64,000 nt of DNA, taken from NCBI RefSeq assembly GCF_900106015.1, contig NZ_LT629797.1, forward strand, positions 930,001 to 994,000, written 5' to 3'. Below, in pieces: positions 39,010 to 48,179 of this stretch. The notes below the pieces were generated by a model. It searched no databases, was not told the origin of the DNA, and was given only the letters and a program-made list of their open reading frames with translations. The translations under genes were made by a program, and so were the position numbers. The stretch's first letter is position 1; every line of letters starts with the position of its first letter. This DNA is from Pseudomonas sihuiensis. Its GTDB lineage: Bacteria; Pseudomonadota; Gammaproteobacteria; Pseudomonadales; Pseudomonadaceae.

Positions 39010-39276
39010 TCAGTCTTCCAACTGGTCGCGGATCACCTGGCCGCTCTTGCCGTCGATGCGAAACTCGTAGAGGCGGCCATCCTGTTTCAGACCTTCGCCC
39101 TCCCAGTAGCCATCATTGTCGGCTTCGATCTTGTGCAGCTCGGTATAACCGGCTGCACGGGCCTTGCTCAGGGCGTCCTCGATGCTGATCCAGTCACTGC
39201 CGGGGCGATCCGCCAGGGCGTTACCAGCCAACAGGAAACTGCCTGCGAGCAGGGCGATCAGGTTGCGTGTATGCAT
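39010..39276 (-). CDS. PepSY-domain exported protein
   Basis: 88 residues: signal peptide (about 22 residues, ending ALA) and a single PepSY-like domain with the typical SIEDALSKARAAGYTELHKIEAD start and DGKSGQVI end. Such small periplasmic proteins may inhibit or modulate proteases or bind calcium/metal; function not established. Confidence 0.85.
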   Translation of the reverse strand: MHTRNLIALLAGSFLLAGNALADRPGSDWISIEDALSKARAAGYTELHKIEADNDGYWEGEGLKQDGRLYEFRIDGKSGQVIRDQLED

Positions 39277-39331
39277 GGTCTGGTTCCTCTTTCCGTTGAA
39301 GATACCCGGAGGAGTCTAGACCATCGAGACT

Positions 39332-39532
39332 TCACGCCGCCTGGCACCATCCCTGGCGAATGCACACGGCCTCGTGGATCGCCAGCATCTCGCTGTGCCG
39401 GGTAGGCATGCGCAGGGTCAGCATGCTGCCATCATCGAGCTGCAGAGCGGCTTCGGTTTCGAATTGCAGGCTGCCATCTTGCAGGTGAGCGTAGGTGACG
39501 CCGTAGGCGTCCAGGCTGAGTTGGCTATGCAT
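39332..39532 (-). CDS. small hypothetical protein
   Basis: 66 residues, soluble, two cysteines close to the C-terminus (VCIRQGWCQ). A good ribosome site, AGGAGA, lies six bases before ATG 39532. No family recognised. It is followed by the PepSY gene on the same strand and preceded 20 bp away by another tiny gene. Confidence 0.6.
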   Translation of the reverse strand: MHSQLSLDAYGVTYAHLQDGSLQFETEAALQLDDGSMLTLRMPTRHSEMLAIHEAVCIRQGWCQAA

Positions 39533-39552
39533 GGCTGCTCTCCTGGGTCGTG

Positions 39553-39666
39553 TCAGCGCGGACGAGCGTCGCGGGCTGCGGCGGCAGCCTGCTCGGGACG
39601 AACCGGTGCGACGGTCTGGAAGGCGGAGGCGGCGGCGAAACTGGCGAGTGCGGCGTAGATGCTCAT
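39553..39666 (-). CDS. 37-residue Ala-rich small protein
   Basis: A short frame with a strong ribosome site: GAAGGAAAT ends five bases before ATG 39666. The product begins MSIYAALASFAAASAFQ, a weakly hydrophobic Ala-rich segment, and ends basic (ARDARPR). It may be a small exported or membrane-associated peptide. It sits 20 bp before the 66-residue gene and could share its transcript. Confidence 0.5.
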   Translation of the reverse strand: MSIYAALASFAAASAFQTVAPVRPEQAAAAARDARPR

Positions 39667-39891
39667 GATCGATTTCCTTCTGTGCAAGTGGGCAGGGCCC
39701 GATGACGAAATCATCCGGCACATGCATGAGGCGCAGAAGTGAAAGGTATTTATGATGACTATCGAGCGTACTGATAAGACGCTACGCGGCGGCCTTTGGC
39801 GGGAAAACCAATGTTTGCGTGGTGAGCGGTTATATGAGGGTTAAGTTATTGCGGGGGCGGTGCTTATGAACATCCCTGTTCATGTTTTGTC

Positions 39892-40551
39892 TTAGCGAGT
39901 AGCCAAAGCGTAGTTGCTCTGCATCCAGTTATGATGATGCCTTTCGCTGCGGTTCATCGACCAGTTGGTGAGTGCCACCATAGCCAGAGTTCCGCCGATA
40001 ATCATAAGGGGATAGGCTACTGTTAGTTCGACCAGTGAATACTTCCAGGCCAGCGGTCGGCCAACGCCGAGAAGGGCCGCGTAGAACCAGGAAACACCGG
40101 ACAGTGCGCCAGAAAAAATGGCCAGGTGACGCATGTTCGCTGACAGCTTGAGCAAAGACCCGGTTTTTTGCAGAGCTGGCAGTATCGAGTTGTGCAAGAC
40201 CATACCATTGAGGGTCAATAGCACGACAATACTGATCTTGGCTTGCAGTTTGGGGTTCATGAAGTACTGCATGCCGGCGCTGGAGGCGTCTAGCGCAATG
40301 ATGGCGATGCCACTGATCCATAGGGCAATAAGTGAGATGCCGACCACGCTTTTCAGATGTGCCAGGTGTTCGCGACACTGTTTGGCGCCTTCACCTTTAA
40401 GCAGCTGCTTAATCATGGCGATATCGCTGGTTAGTATCAAGCCAATGGCAACGCAGCAGGCGATGAGGTGTATATAAATGATCCCTAAACGTAATAGTTC
40501 CATTGCTTCTTTGTTTTGGAGAGCGGAAATTAGAAGTGTGTAAAGGTCCAT
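39892..40551 (-). CDS. integral membrane protein of unknown function
   Basis: 219 residues, about five or six membrane helices (first IIYIHLIACCVAIGLIL). ATG 40551 has GAGG eight bases upstream; an earlier in-frame ATG lacks one. Codon use is clearly more AT-rich than in neighbouring genes, as is the flanking DNA to 41138, suggesting acquisition by transfer. I do not recognise the family; polar residues in the membrane (His23-like HL-CC, Lys/His in loops) are not diagnostic. Confidence 0.8.
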   Translation of the reverse strand: MDLYTLLISALQNKEAMELLRLGIIYIHLIACCVAIGLILTSDIAMIKQLLKGEGAKQCREHLAHLKSVVGISLIALWISGIAIIALDASSAGMQYFMNPKLQAKISIVVLLTLNGMVLHNSILPALQKTGSLLKLSANMRHLAIFSGALSGVSWFYAALLGVGRPLAWKYSLVELTVAYPLMIIGGTLAMVALTNWSMNRSERHHHNWMQSNYALATR

Positions 40552-41138
40552 GTAAATACCTCGGACTCTGCAAAAATAAATAAAAATAACCATGCGTCAG
40601 AGCATATTTAATTGGCACTGACTTTGTTTTGTGTGTGGTTACTGATCGCTAATCACTTTCTGGTAATTATTAACTGCAGAAAACCTCTTTTATCTGGACA
40701 ATAGCAAACCACCGACGCAATCTCTTGCAGTCAAGGAATCTTCCAGATTCGGGGGGGCGATGGAGCGATGGACAGGGTTTGTGCTCGAGCCGGGGGAAGG
40801 CCCACGACTATGAGAGCAATGGTAAGCGCTGTAGTTCATTTTTTGATCAGCCGTTCGTCGTTCATGGGCCCTCGGGCTGTGACCTGCTGAGCATTTTCTA
40901 ATCAATCAGGTCGTTAGGGTGGTCCTGAGGTCTTGGCTCGCTCATGCGCTAACGGCGCCTGGCTGGGGCTCGTTCGGCAGGTTGTAAAATTTTCTTGACG
41001 AGAGTCAGACTCCTCTCAGAGCCTGGCATGCGGCACTTCTATCGGTGTTCAGGGTTATGGCGCTATTTCATTGGGCTGCATGATGTGTTAAGAAAAACGC
41101 ACAAATCACCCGCCCGCATGTTCACCACAGGAAACCTC
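40552..41138. other. AT-richer non-coding region before the amidotransferase gene
   Basis: About 590 bp without a credible gene and with lower GC than the surroundings. It contains TTGACGAGAGTCAG at 40995-41008, one base from an Anr half-site pair but too far (130 bp) from the amidotransferase start to call a promoter with confidence. An upstream in-frame extension of the amidotransferase from 40995 is rejected for lack of a ribosome site. Confidence 0.5.
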
Positions 41139-41864
41139 ATGTCGCTGCGTATCTGCATCCTGGAAACTGACATCCTCCGCCCCGAACTGGTCGACCAGTA
41201 CCAGGGTTATGGCCACATGTTCGAGCAGCTGTTCGCTCAACAGCCGGTCACGGCAGAGTTCAGTGTCTACAACGTGGTGGAAGGGCATTACCCGCCCGAT
41301 AGCGAGAAATTCGATGCCTATCTGGTGACCGGCAGCAAGGCGGATTCTTTCGGCAGCGATCCCTGGATTCAGACCCTCAAGGAGTATCTGCTCGAGCGCT
41401 ACAAGCGCGGCGACAAGCTGCTGGGCATCTGTTTTGGCCATCAACTGCTGGCGCTGCTGCTTGGCGGCAAGGCCGAGCGTGCCGAACAGGGCTGGGGCGT
41501 TGGCGTGCACAGTTATCGTCTGGCAGGCAAGCCCGAGTGGATGAGCCCGGCTCTGGACGAGCTGCAACTGTTGATCAGCCACCAGGATCAGGTCACCCGC
41601 CTGCCAGAGAAGGCCACGCTGCTGGCTTCCAGTGACTTCTGCCCGATTGGCGCCTACCACATCGAGGATCAGGTGCTGTGCTTCCAGGGGCATCCTGAGT
41701 TCGTTCACGACTACTCGCGGGCATTACTCGATCTGCGCCAGCAGCATCTCGGTGAGCAGGTCTATCAGCAGGGCGTGGACAGCCTCAAGCATTCGCAGCA
41801 GGGCAGTGCAGTGGCTGAGTGGATGATGCGCTTTGTCGCTCAAGGCAAGGAAAGCAAGGCCTGA
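41139..41864 (+). CDS. class I glutamine amidotransferase family protein
   Basis: 241 residues, one domain. Nucleophile Cys98 in LLGICFGHQLL and the catalytic pair His185/Glu187 in CFQGHPEF are intact. It resembles stand-alone GMP-synthase-like amidotransferases; the acceptor partner is unknown, and a hydrolase acting on gamma-glutamyl compounds is possible. ACAGGAAA before ATG 41139 fixes the start. A strong terminator follows. Confidence 0.9.
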   Translation: MSLRICILETDILRPELVDQYQGYGHMFEQLFAQQPVTAEFSVYNVVEGHYPPDSEKFDAYLVTGSKADSFGSDPWIQTLKEYLLERYKRGDKLLGICFGHQLLALLLGGKAERAEQGWGVGVHSYRLAGKPEWMSPALDELQLLISHQDQVTRLPEKATLLASSDFCPIGAYHIEDQVLCFQGHPEFVHDYSRALLDLRQQHLGEQVYQQGVDSLKHSQQGSAVAEWMMRFVAQGKESKA

Positions 41865-41881
41865 GCCTGATTCGGTCCATG

Positions 41882-41907
41882 AAAAAGCCCGGTTTGCCGG
41901 GCTTTTT
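41882..41907. terminator. bidirectional terminator
   Basis: AAAAAGCCCGG (41882-41892) and CCGGGCTTTTT (41897-41907) form an 11-bp stem with A and T tracts on both sides. It serves the rightward amidotransferase gene and the leftward tiny genes at 41907-42354. Confidence 0.95.
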
Positions 41908-42149
41908 CATGCCTGCTGGGTGAGCACGAAGTAAGGCGAGAGCTGTTCGCTTCTGCTTGGCGGTGGGCTGCTACGTTGCCGCTTGAGACTCTCGGCCAGG
42001 TCCAGGTGGTGAGCCAATTTGTGGCTGCACTCGATATTGCGCGCCACGGCGCCAGCCGAGCCTTTACCAATACCACTGAGTGCGAGCAGGGTGGTCAGCA
42101 GAGACAGACTGGCAAGCATCAGCAGGCGAGTGCGTTGGGTTCTGATCAT
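41907..42149 (-). CDS. small exported or membrane-anchored protein
   Basis: 80 residues: basic start MIRTQRTR, a hydrophobic segment of about 20 residues (LLMLASLSLLTTLLALSG), then a polar tail with one Cys. Possibly a signal anchor. GAGGGAAC stands six bases before ATG 42149. No family recognised; it follows the next tiny gene by ten bases on the same transcript. Confidence 0.6.
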   Translation of the reverse strand: MIRTQRTRLLMLASLSLLTTLLALSGIGKGSAGAVARNIECSHKLAHHLDLAESLKRQRSSPPPSRSEQLSPYFVLTQQA

Positions 42150-42159
42150 GGCCGTTCCC

Positions 42160-42354
42160 TCATCCCTGCGAGAGCGTGCCGAGCAGGGTGGGCAAATGCG
42201 TGATCAGGCTGTGCAGTGGGCCTGGTTGTTCAAAGGTTGGAGTGCTTGGCTGCAAGGTGGCGTAACTCACGACCAGCACCGTCGAGGTGCTGATCAGGTA
42301 CAGACCGATGGCAGCGAGGGCGCCGTTGCGGGCAGCTTGAGAGAGGCGGGACAT
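42160..42354 (-). CDS. small single-pass membrane protein
   Basis: 64 residues with one membrane helix near 12-33 (GALAAIGLYLISTSTVLVV) and a polar C-terminus. TGGAG lies about nine bases before ATG 42354. Forms a two-gene unit with the 80-residue protein. Unknown function. Confidence 0.6.
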   Translation of the reverse strand: MSRLSQAARNGALAAIGLYLISTSTVLVVSYATLQPSTPTFEQPGPLHSLITHLPTLLGTLSQG

Positions 42355-42500
42355 GTTCTGTGCTCCAGGTCCGGAGTGGGTGTGGGCACAGAATCGTCGA
42401 AGTCATTTCGATTGAATAATGGATGTTCTGCAGAGTAACTATCGATGGATTTGATAGCAGGCGCGGGTTGCCTGCTCGCTCCGGCACCCCGCGTCACGCT

Positions 42501-43223
42501 TCACGCAGATGCCAGCTCCTTGTCCATGCTGCTGATGCATTCGCTCATGGCCTGCTGACAACGCTCCATCAGCGCGGGCATGTCGTCCAGGCTCAGGCCG
42601 GCAGTAGGAATTGCCGGCAGCGAGCGAATCAGGATGCGGCCGCTGTTCCAGCGATTCAGGCGCATGGCTTTGCTGTAGTTGCTCACGCACACCGGGATGA
42701 TCGGAACACCGGCCGTGATCGCCATCTGAAACGCGCCTTTCTTGAACGGCAGCAGGCCTCGGCCAAGGTTGCGCGTGCCTTCCGGGAAGACCCAGATCGA
42801 AGTGTCGCGATTGCGCAGGGTTTCGGTGGTCGTCAGCATTGCGCGTTTGGCGGCTACGGCATTGCTGCGATCGATCAGCACGTTACCGGCCAGCCAGTAG
42901 AGCTGACCGAAGAATGGCACCCACTTGAGGCTCTTCTTGCCGATGCTCACGGTGCGCTCCGGTACCACGCGGCCAAGCACGTAGAGATCGAAGTTGGACT
43001 GGTGGTTGGCGATGATCACGCAGGAGCGCTGGTGTTCTAAAAGCGGGCGTACGTCGGTCTTCAGCTTCAGGCGCAGCAGGCATAGGGCGGGCAGCGAATA
43101 GAGACGTGCGCAGAGGCGGCTGTTGTCGGGGTTGAACGGGCGGCACAGGCCGAGCAGCAGGCCAAGCAGGCCGGCCAGGATGAAATGCACGCCCATCAGC
43201 AGCATGCGCAAGACGTAAAGCAT
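42501..43223 (-). CDS. plsC: 1-acyl-sn-glycerol-3-phosphate acyltransferase
   Basis: 240 residues. The acyltransferase block I motif is NHQSNFDL (HX4D), block III is FPEGTRN and block IV VPIIPV. A membrane helix at 5-30 anchors it to the inner membrane. It acylates lysophosphatidate to phosphatidate. Pseudomonas carries several PlsC paralogues, so the exact role is uncertain. Confidence 0.92.
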   Translation of the reverse strand: MLYVLRMLLMGVHFILAGLLGLLLGLCRPFNPDNSRLCARLYSLPALCLLRLKLKTDVRPLLEHQRSCVIIANHQSNFDLYVLGRVVPERTVSIGKKSLKWVPFFGQLYWLAGNVLIDRSNAVAAKRAMLTTTETLRNRDTSIWVFPEGTRNLGRGLLPFKKGAFQMAITAGVPIIPVCVSNYSKAMRLNRWNSGRILIRSLPAIPTAGLSLDDMPALMERCQQAMSECISSMDKELASA

Positions 43224-43357
43224 TGGGGAGAACCGTCAGGGAAGGGGCGCGCAGTGTACGGGCGTTCACTCTGGCGGGCAATTGCTCGAAACTACCGCTT
43301 GGCGTGCGTAACGTCATGAATTGTCGCAGAACTTGTCGGTTTCCGTGCCCATGTAGA

Positions 43358-43379
43358 AAGGGCGCCTCACGGCGCCCTT
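43358..43379 (-). terminator. terminator of alaC
   Basis: AAGGGCGCC (43358-43366) pairs with GGCGCCCTT (43371-43379) seven bases after the alaC stop on the minus strand. The T tract after the stem is short (CTACAT), so strength is moderate. Confidence 0.7.
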
Positions 43380-43385
43380 CAATAC

Positions 43386-44615
43386 TTACTCGGTCTCGGT
43401 TTTGGCCGGCTTACCCGGCAGTAGGCCGTCTGCGCGGAACATCGACTTGATGCCGCGCAGCGCCTGACGGCTGCGGTCCTGGTTCTCGATCAGGGCGAAG
43501 CGCACATGGTCGTCGCCATAGTCGCCAAAACCCAGGCCGGGCGAAACGCAGACCTTGGCTTCTGCCAGCAGCTTCTTGGCGAACTCCAGCGAGCCAAGAT
43601 GAGCATAGGCGTCGGGAATCTTGGCCCAGATGTACATCGAGGCCTTGGGCTTCTCCACCATCCAGCCGATCTCGTGCAGGCCCTTGACCAGCAGGTTGCG
43701 GCGTTGCCGGTACTGTTCGGCGATATCGCGCACGCACTGCTGGTCACCTTCCAGCGCGGCGATGGCCGCGACCTGCAGCGGGGTGAAGGTGCCGTAGTCG
43801 TGGTAGCTCTTGATCCGTGCCAGGGCGCTGACCAGCTCGGGATTGCCGACCATGAAGCCGATGCGCCAGCCGGCCATGTTGTAGCTCTTGGACAGGGTGA
43901 AGAACTCCACCGCGATGTCCTTGGCGCCCGGCACCTGCATGATCGACGGCGCTTTCCAGCCGTCGTAGACGATGTCAGCGTAGGCCAGATCGTGAATCAC
44001 CAGCACATCGTACTGCTTGGCTAGGGTGACCACGCGCTCGAAGAAATCCAGCTCCACGCACTGCGCGGTGGGGTTGGAGGGGAAGCCGAGGATCATCATC
44101 TTCGGCTTGGGGATCGACTCGCGAATCGCCCGTTCCAGCTCGGCGAAGAAGTCCACGCCCGGTACCAGCGGTACAGAGCGTACCTGAGCGCCGGCGATCA
44201 CCGCGCCGTAGATGTGGATCGGGTAGCTGGGGTTGGGCACCAGTACGGTGTCACCGTGGTCCAGGGTGGCCAGCATCAGGTGCGCCAGGCCTTCCTTGGA
44301 GCCGATGGTGACGATGGCTTCGCTTTCCGGATCGATCTCCACGTCGTAGCGGTCCTTGTACCAGCGCGAGATGGCGCGGCGCAGGCGAGGAATACCGCGG
44401 GAGGTGGAGTATCCGTGGGTGTCTTCACGCTGGGCGACCTGCACGAGCTTTTCAACGATGTGCGGTGGAGTCGCGCCGTCGGGGTTGCCCATGGAGAAGT
44501 CGATAATGTCTTCACCGCGACGGCGTGCGGCCATCTTGAGTTCGGCGGTAATGTTGAAGACGTAGGGGGGGAGACGATCGATGCGCGCAAAGCGGCGCTT
44601 GGCGTTGTCAGCCAT
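43386..44615 (-). CDS. alaC: glutamate-pyruvate aminotransferase AlaC
   Basis: 409 residues, class I PLP aminotransferase. The PLP lysine is in [15 protein letters not shown] (about residue 240), with NPTAQ and the ENQDR arginine near the C-terminus. The N-terminus [14 protein letters not shown] and length match AlaC/YfdZ, which makes alanine from pyruvate and glutamate. GAGGAAATC precedes ATG 44615. Confidence 0.92.
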   Translation of the reverse strand: MADNAKRRFARIDRLPPYVFNITAELKMAARRRGEDIIDFSMGNPDGATPPHIVEKLVQVAQREDTHGYSTSRGIPRLRRAISRWYKDRYDVEIDPESEAIVTIGSKEGLAHLMLATLDHGDTVLVPNPSYPIHIYGAVIAGAQVRSVPLVPGVDFFAELERAIRESIPKPKMMILGFPSNPTAQCVELDFFERVVTLAKQYDVLVIHDLAYADIVYDGWKAPSIMQVPGAKDIAVEFFTLSKSYNMAGWRIGFMVGNPELVSALARIKSYHDYGTFTPLQVAAIAALEGDQQCVRDIAEQYRQRRNLLVKGLHEIGWMVEKPKASMYIWAKIPDAYAHLGSLEFAKKLLAEAKVCVSPGLGFGDYGDDHVRFALIENQDRSRQALRGIKSMFRADGLLPGKPAKTETE

Positions 44616-44748
44616 GATTTCCTCGGATACGTAAGCGCCCGGAACCGTCCGAGCGACGTTGGCCACTGCGGTGGCCGGTGGTAAAGATAAGGGTTGCCGA
44701 ACTGCGCTGTCCAGCGCAGTTGCAGGCTAAAACAGCGAATCAGTCGAT

Positions 44749-46098
44749 TCAGCTCAACTCATCTTTCAAGCGCAGCAGCAAGGCGCCCAGTGCCTCCACA
44801 TCGGCGTCTTCGGTACGCCAGGAGCAAAGGCTCAGGCGAAAGGCGGGGCGCCCCTGCCAGACGGTCGGGCCGAACCAGACTTCGCCAGATGCCTGGGCTG
44901 CTTGGCGAATGGCGATGGTCTGTTCGTCCGTATCGCCACGCACCAATACCTGGTTCAGCACAACCCGGTTCAGTACCTGATAGCCGGCGTTACGTAATGT
45001 GTTGGCCAGTTCTTCAGCCTGGCGGATATGGCGGTCGATCATCGCTTGCAGGCCGGTGCGGCCCAGGTTGGCCAGGGCCGCCCAGATGGCGATGCCACGG
45101 GCGCGACGAGAGAACTCCAGTGTCAGGTTCTTCTGCGCATCCTTACTTGCCGAGGCGTAGGCAGCATCGCTGTTCATCGCGGCGGCCAGTGCATCGGCGT
45201 CACGGCAGATCGCCATGGCACTGTCGTAAGGGGTGTTCAGCCACTTGTGTCCATCGGTCGTCCAGCTATCTGCCAGCTCGACGCCCTCAAGCAAATGCGC
45301 TGAGGATGAGGCTCGCGCCCATAGGCCGAATGCGCCGTCGACATGCACCCAGGCGTTAGCCTCGCGGGCGATGGCAATCAGTTCGGCAAAACGGTCGAAC
45401 TCGCCGGTGTTGACCTCGCCGGCCTGCAATATCAATAGCGTGCGTTCATCCAGTTCAGGGAGTCGGGCCGGGTCGATACGCCCGTACTCGTCCACGGGCG
45501 CATAATGCAGGTGGTTCATGCCGAAACCGAGCACGCGCAGTGCTTTCTTCACTGTGATGTGCGCCGTTTCTGCGAGTACGACGCGGATCTGTGGTGCGCC
45601 GAGTAATCCGTCACCGTCGAAATCCCAGCCCTGGCGTGCCAGCAGCACGCGCCGTGCGGCAGAAATACAGGCCAGGGTGCAGGCGGTCGCACTGGTGCCA
45701 AATCCCACGGCGCTCTGATCCGGTAGCCCCAGTGCTTGGCAGACCCAGCGTCCGGCAATTTTCTCCAGCCGATCAGCGACTGGAGAATTGTCGAAAGACG
45801 AGGCGCATTGATCCCAGGCCAGTACCAGGCGTTCGGCAGCTGCTGCCACTGGCAGCGTCGCGCCGATGACGAAGCCGAAGTAACGCGCGGCATTACTCGC
45901 CACGGTGGCTGGTGAGCCAATTTCGTCGAGCTGGCAGAGTACCTGATCGGCAGCATGGCCTTGCTCTGGCAGGGACCGGTCGAAGGTGGCCAGGGCGGTG
46001 ATGGCTGAGGCGTCGGGGAAGACCCGGCGCGTGGGGATGCCGTCCAGGTAGGCCAGGGCGCGGCGGTCGGCTTCGACCAGCAGGTCGTGTTCGGTCAT
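44749..46098 (-). CDS. group II pyridoxal-phosphate-dependent decarboxylase
   Basis: 449 residues. The PLP Lys is in TDGHKWLNTPYD (about residue 290), with HVDGAFG supplying the Asp for the cofactor ring. The family includes glutamate, aromatic amino acid and cysteine-sulfinate decarboxylases; the substrate cannot be told from sequence. Upstream lies a cluster of TACAGT half-sites resembling MocR/GntR operators, which suggests amine- or amino-acid-linked control. Confidence 0.9.
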   Translation of the reverse strand: MTEHDLLVEADRRALAYLDGIPTRRVFPDASAITALATFDRSLPEQGHAADQVLCQLDEIGSPATVASNAARYFGFVIGATLPVAAAAERLVLAWDQCASSFDNSPVADRLEKIAGRWVCQALGLPDQSAVGFGTSATACTLACISAARRVLLARQGWDFDGDGLLGAPQIRVVLAETAHITVKKALRVLGFGMNHLHYAPVDEYGRIDPARLPELDERTLLILQAGEVNTGEFDRFAELIAIAREANAWVHVDGAFGLWARASSSAHLLEGVELADSWTTDGHKWLNTPYDSAMAICRDADALAAAMNSDAAYASASKDAQKNLTLEFSRRARGIAIWAALANLGRTGLQAMIDRHIRQAEELANTLRNAGYQVLNRVVLNQVLVRGDTDEQTIAIRQAAQASGEVWFGPTVWQGRPAFRLSLCSWRTEDADVEALGALLLRLKDELS

Positions 46099-46180
46099 GA
46101 GGGAATCCTCGGCTAGGGGCTGTCTACCCTAGCCGAGCCCTGCAGAGCGCGGCATACACAGGCGCCAACGAAGGCGGCTG

Positions 46181-46240
46181 CTACAGTTGACTGAGTGATA
46201 CAGTCTGAACCGATACAGTGCACTGTATTAGCGGTACAGT
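46181..46240. promoter_or_regulatory. TACAGT operator cluster upstream of the decarboxylase gene
   Basis: TACAGT occurs four times in 60 bp (46182, 46199, 46214, 46235), one copy inside the perfect 16-bp palindrome ATACAGTGCACTGTAT at 46213-46228. On the minus strand these read as repeated ACTGTA(T/C)C boxes. Such direct repeats are typical for MocR-type GntR regulators. No such regulator gene is in this window. Confidence 0.6.
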
Positions 46241-46243
46241 TGC

Positions 46244-46822
46244 TCAACCACCCAACATGTCATGCATCGCAATGATCTGTTCGGCCACCTGAATCAGCTT
46301 CTGCTGGCGACTCATGGCCTGCCGGCGCATCAGCGTATAGGCCTCTTCCTCATTGCAGCTCTTCATCTTCATCAGCAGGCCCTTGGCCAGTTCGACGCGC
46401 TTGCGCTCGGCCAGTTGGGCATCGCGTGCCTGGAGCTGGGCACGCAATGCCTGATCGCTCTCGAAGCGGGCCATGGCGACGTCGAGGATGGGTTGCAGGC
46501 GCTGGGCATGGATGCCTTCGACGATGTAGGCGCTGACGCCACTCTGGATCGCCTGGCGCATCACGCTGGGGTCGTGTTCGTCGGTGAACATGACGATTGG
46601 ACGCGGTTGGTCACGGCTGACCAGTACCACCTGTTCCATCACGTCGCGGCCAGGGGACTCGGTGTCGATCAGAATAACGTCGGGGCGCACGGCCTCGACC
46701 CGCTCCGGCAGGTCGATGGTCAGCCCGGATTCGTCGATGACCTCGAAGCCGGCCTCGATCAGCGCGCACTTGAGGCGGCCGACCTTCTTCGGGGTGTCGT
46801 TGATCAGAAGGATACGCAGCAT
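46244..46822 (-). CDS. nasT: ANTAR-domain antitermination regulator NasT
   Basis: 192 residues: receiver-like domain (1-120, phospho-Asp region LLINDTPKK and IDTESPG) and a C-terminal ANTAR three-helix RNA-binding domain (about 130-190, ERKRVELAKGLLMKMK and EEAYTLMRR). NasT binds leader hairpins of nitrate assimilation mRNAs and prevents termination. The nasS gene is 18 bp upstream on the same strand. Confidence 0.93.
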   Translation of the reverse strand: MLRILLINDTPKKVGRLKCALIEAGFEVIDESGLTIDLPERVEAVRPDVILIDTESPGRDVMEQVVLVSRDQPRPIVMFTDEHDPSVMRQAIQSGVSAYIVEGIHAQRLQPILDVAMARFESDQALRAQLQARDAQLAERKRVELAKGLLMKMKSCNEEEAYTLMRRQAMSRQQKLIQVAEQIIAMHDMLGG

Positions 46823-46840
46823 CGATGGATCTCCCGGCGG

Positions 46841-48052
46841 TTACAGGGCGACAGCCGGGCTGTCGGCCAGGGCATGGAGGCGGAAGCTGCGCGCGTACGC
46901 GGCAGGGGCGCTGCCGTCCCAGCAGGTGCCGTCCTGCAGGATGGAGCTGCGCATCTCGCCCGGCACGGCAATTCCCAGCGCCGTAGCGGCTTCGCGGTAC
47001 AGGGCCAGTTGCTGCACCTGGCGGGCCACGCCCAGGTAGTCGGGGTCCTTGCGTAGCAGGCCCCAACGGCGGAATTGGGTCATGAACCACATGGCATCGG
47101 ACAGGTAGGGCTGGTTGACCAGGCCGCCGGCATGAAAGCGCAGCGGATGCTCGTCCTGCCAGGCGTGGCCGAGGCCGTCCTGATACTGGCCGAGAAAGCG
47201 TGGGGTGATCGCCGAGACCGGCGCGTTGACGTATTCGCTGCCGCTGAGCAGCAGGGCGGTGCTGCGCTTGTTTTCCTCGTTGTCATCGATGAAGCGTGCG
47301 GCGTCGAGCACCGCCATGATCAGCGCACGGGCGGTATTGGGGTTCTGTTCGGCGAAGGCGCGGGTGCAGCCCAGCACCTTTTCCGGGTGATCCGGCCAGA
47401 TTGCCTGGATGGTGGTAACGGTACAGCCGAGTTGTTCATCGACAGCCTTGGCGGTCCAGGGTTCGCCGACGCAGAAGCCGTCGATGCGCTTGGCCTCGAG
47501 GTGTTCGATCATCTGCGGCGGTGGCACCACCACGCTGTCCACGTCGCGCAGCGGATGGATGCCCTGGCTGGCCAGCCAGTAGTAAAGCCACATGGCATGG
47601 GTGCCGGTGGGGAAGGTCTGCGCGAAGGTCAGTCTTGCTCTGTTCTGGTGCGCATGCTGGTGCAGTGCTTCACCGCTGGTCACGCCGGCGCTTTGCAGCG
47701 TGTGCGACAGGTTGATGCTCTGGCCATTCTGGTTCAGCCCCATGAGCACCGCCATGTCGGTTGCCGCTGCACCACCGAGGCCGAGCTGGACCCCATAGAT
47801 CAAACCATACAGGCTGTGGGCGGCGTCCAGCTCGCCGCTGAGCAGGCGGTCGCGCAGGCCGGCCCAGGAGGCCTGGCGTCGCAGTTTTAGACTCAGCCCG
47901 TATTTTTCGGCAAAGCCCTGGGTGGCCGCGACTATCACCGAGGCGGAATCGCTCAGGGCCATGAAGCCGATGTTCAGCACGCTCTTTTCCGGTGCATCGC
48001 TGCCGCCGACCCAGGCCAGTGCGTCGCCGCGAGGGATATGCTGTTCGCTCAT
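46841..48052 (-). CDS. nasS: nitrate/nitrite sensor NasS (NrtA-like binding protein)
   Basis: 403 residues, related to periplasmic nitrate-binding proteins (NrtA/CmpA) but without a signal peptide, hence cytoplasmic, as expected for NasS. NasS sequesters NasT until nitrate or nitrite binds. GAAGGAAG before ATG 48052 fixes the start; a short in-frame extension to 48070 is less likely. A strong leader hairpin lies 79-127 bp upstream. Confidence 0.93.
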   Translation of the reverse strand: MSEQHIPRGDALAWVGGSDAPEKSVLNIGFMALSDSASVIVAATQGFAEKYGLSLKLRRQASWAGLRDRLLSGELDAAHSLYGLIYGVQLGLGGAAATDMAVLMGLNQNGQSINLSHTLQSAGVTSGEALHQHAHQNRARLTFAQTFPTGTHAMWLYYWLASQGIHPLRDVDSVVVPPPQMIEHLEAKRIDGFCVGEPWTAKAVDEQLGCTVTTIQAIWPDHPEKVLGCTRAFAEQNPNTARALIMAVLDAARFIDDNEENKRSTALLLSGSEYVNAPVSAITPRFLGQYQDGLGHAWQDEHPLRFHAGGLVNQPYLSDAMWFMTQFRRWGLLRKDPDYLGVARQVQQLALYREAATALGIAVPGEMRSSILQDGTCWDGSAPAAYARSFRLHALADSPAVAL

Positions 48053-48130
48053 GTCACTTCCTTCATCCACGCATTAGGTTCCGAGCCGCCGGCTTAGGTT
48101 TGCAGGGCTGTGCGGGTGGCCCACAAAAAA

Positions 48131-48179
48131 GGCGTCGTACCGATCACCGCCGTAAAGGGCCGAGTTCGGATACGACGCC
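48131..48179 (-). terminator. terminator or attenuator before nasS
   Basis: On the minus strand GGCGTCGTA (48179-48171) pairs with TACGACGCC (48139-48131) and is followed directly by six T, a canonical intrinsic terminator with a long inner loop that can fold further. It lies 101 bp after the YgdI-like gene's stop and 79 bp before nasS. It could end the lipoprotein transcript or act as a regulated attenuator of nasST. Confidence 0.8.

Noticed and set aside
40690..40905. 71-codon minus-strand frame
   Set aside because: No ribosome site, no hydrophobic or domain pattern, unusual composition; not better than chance.
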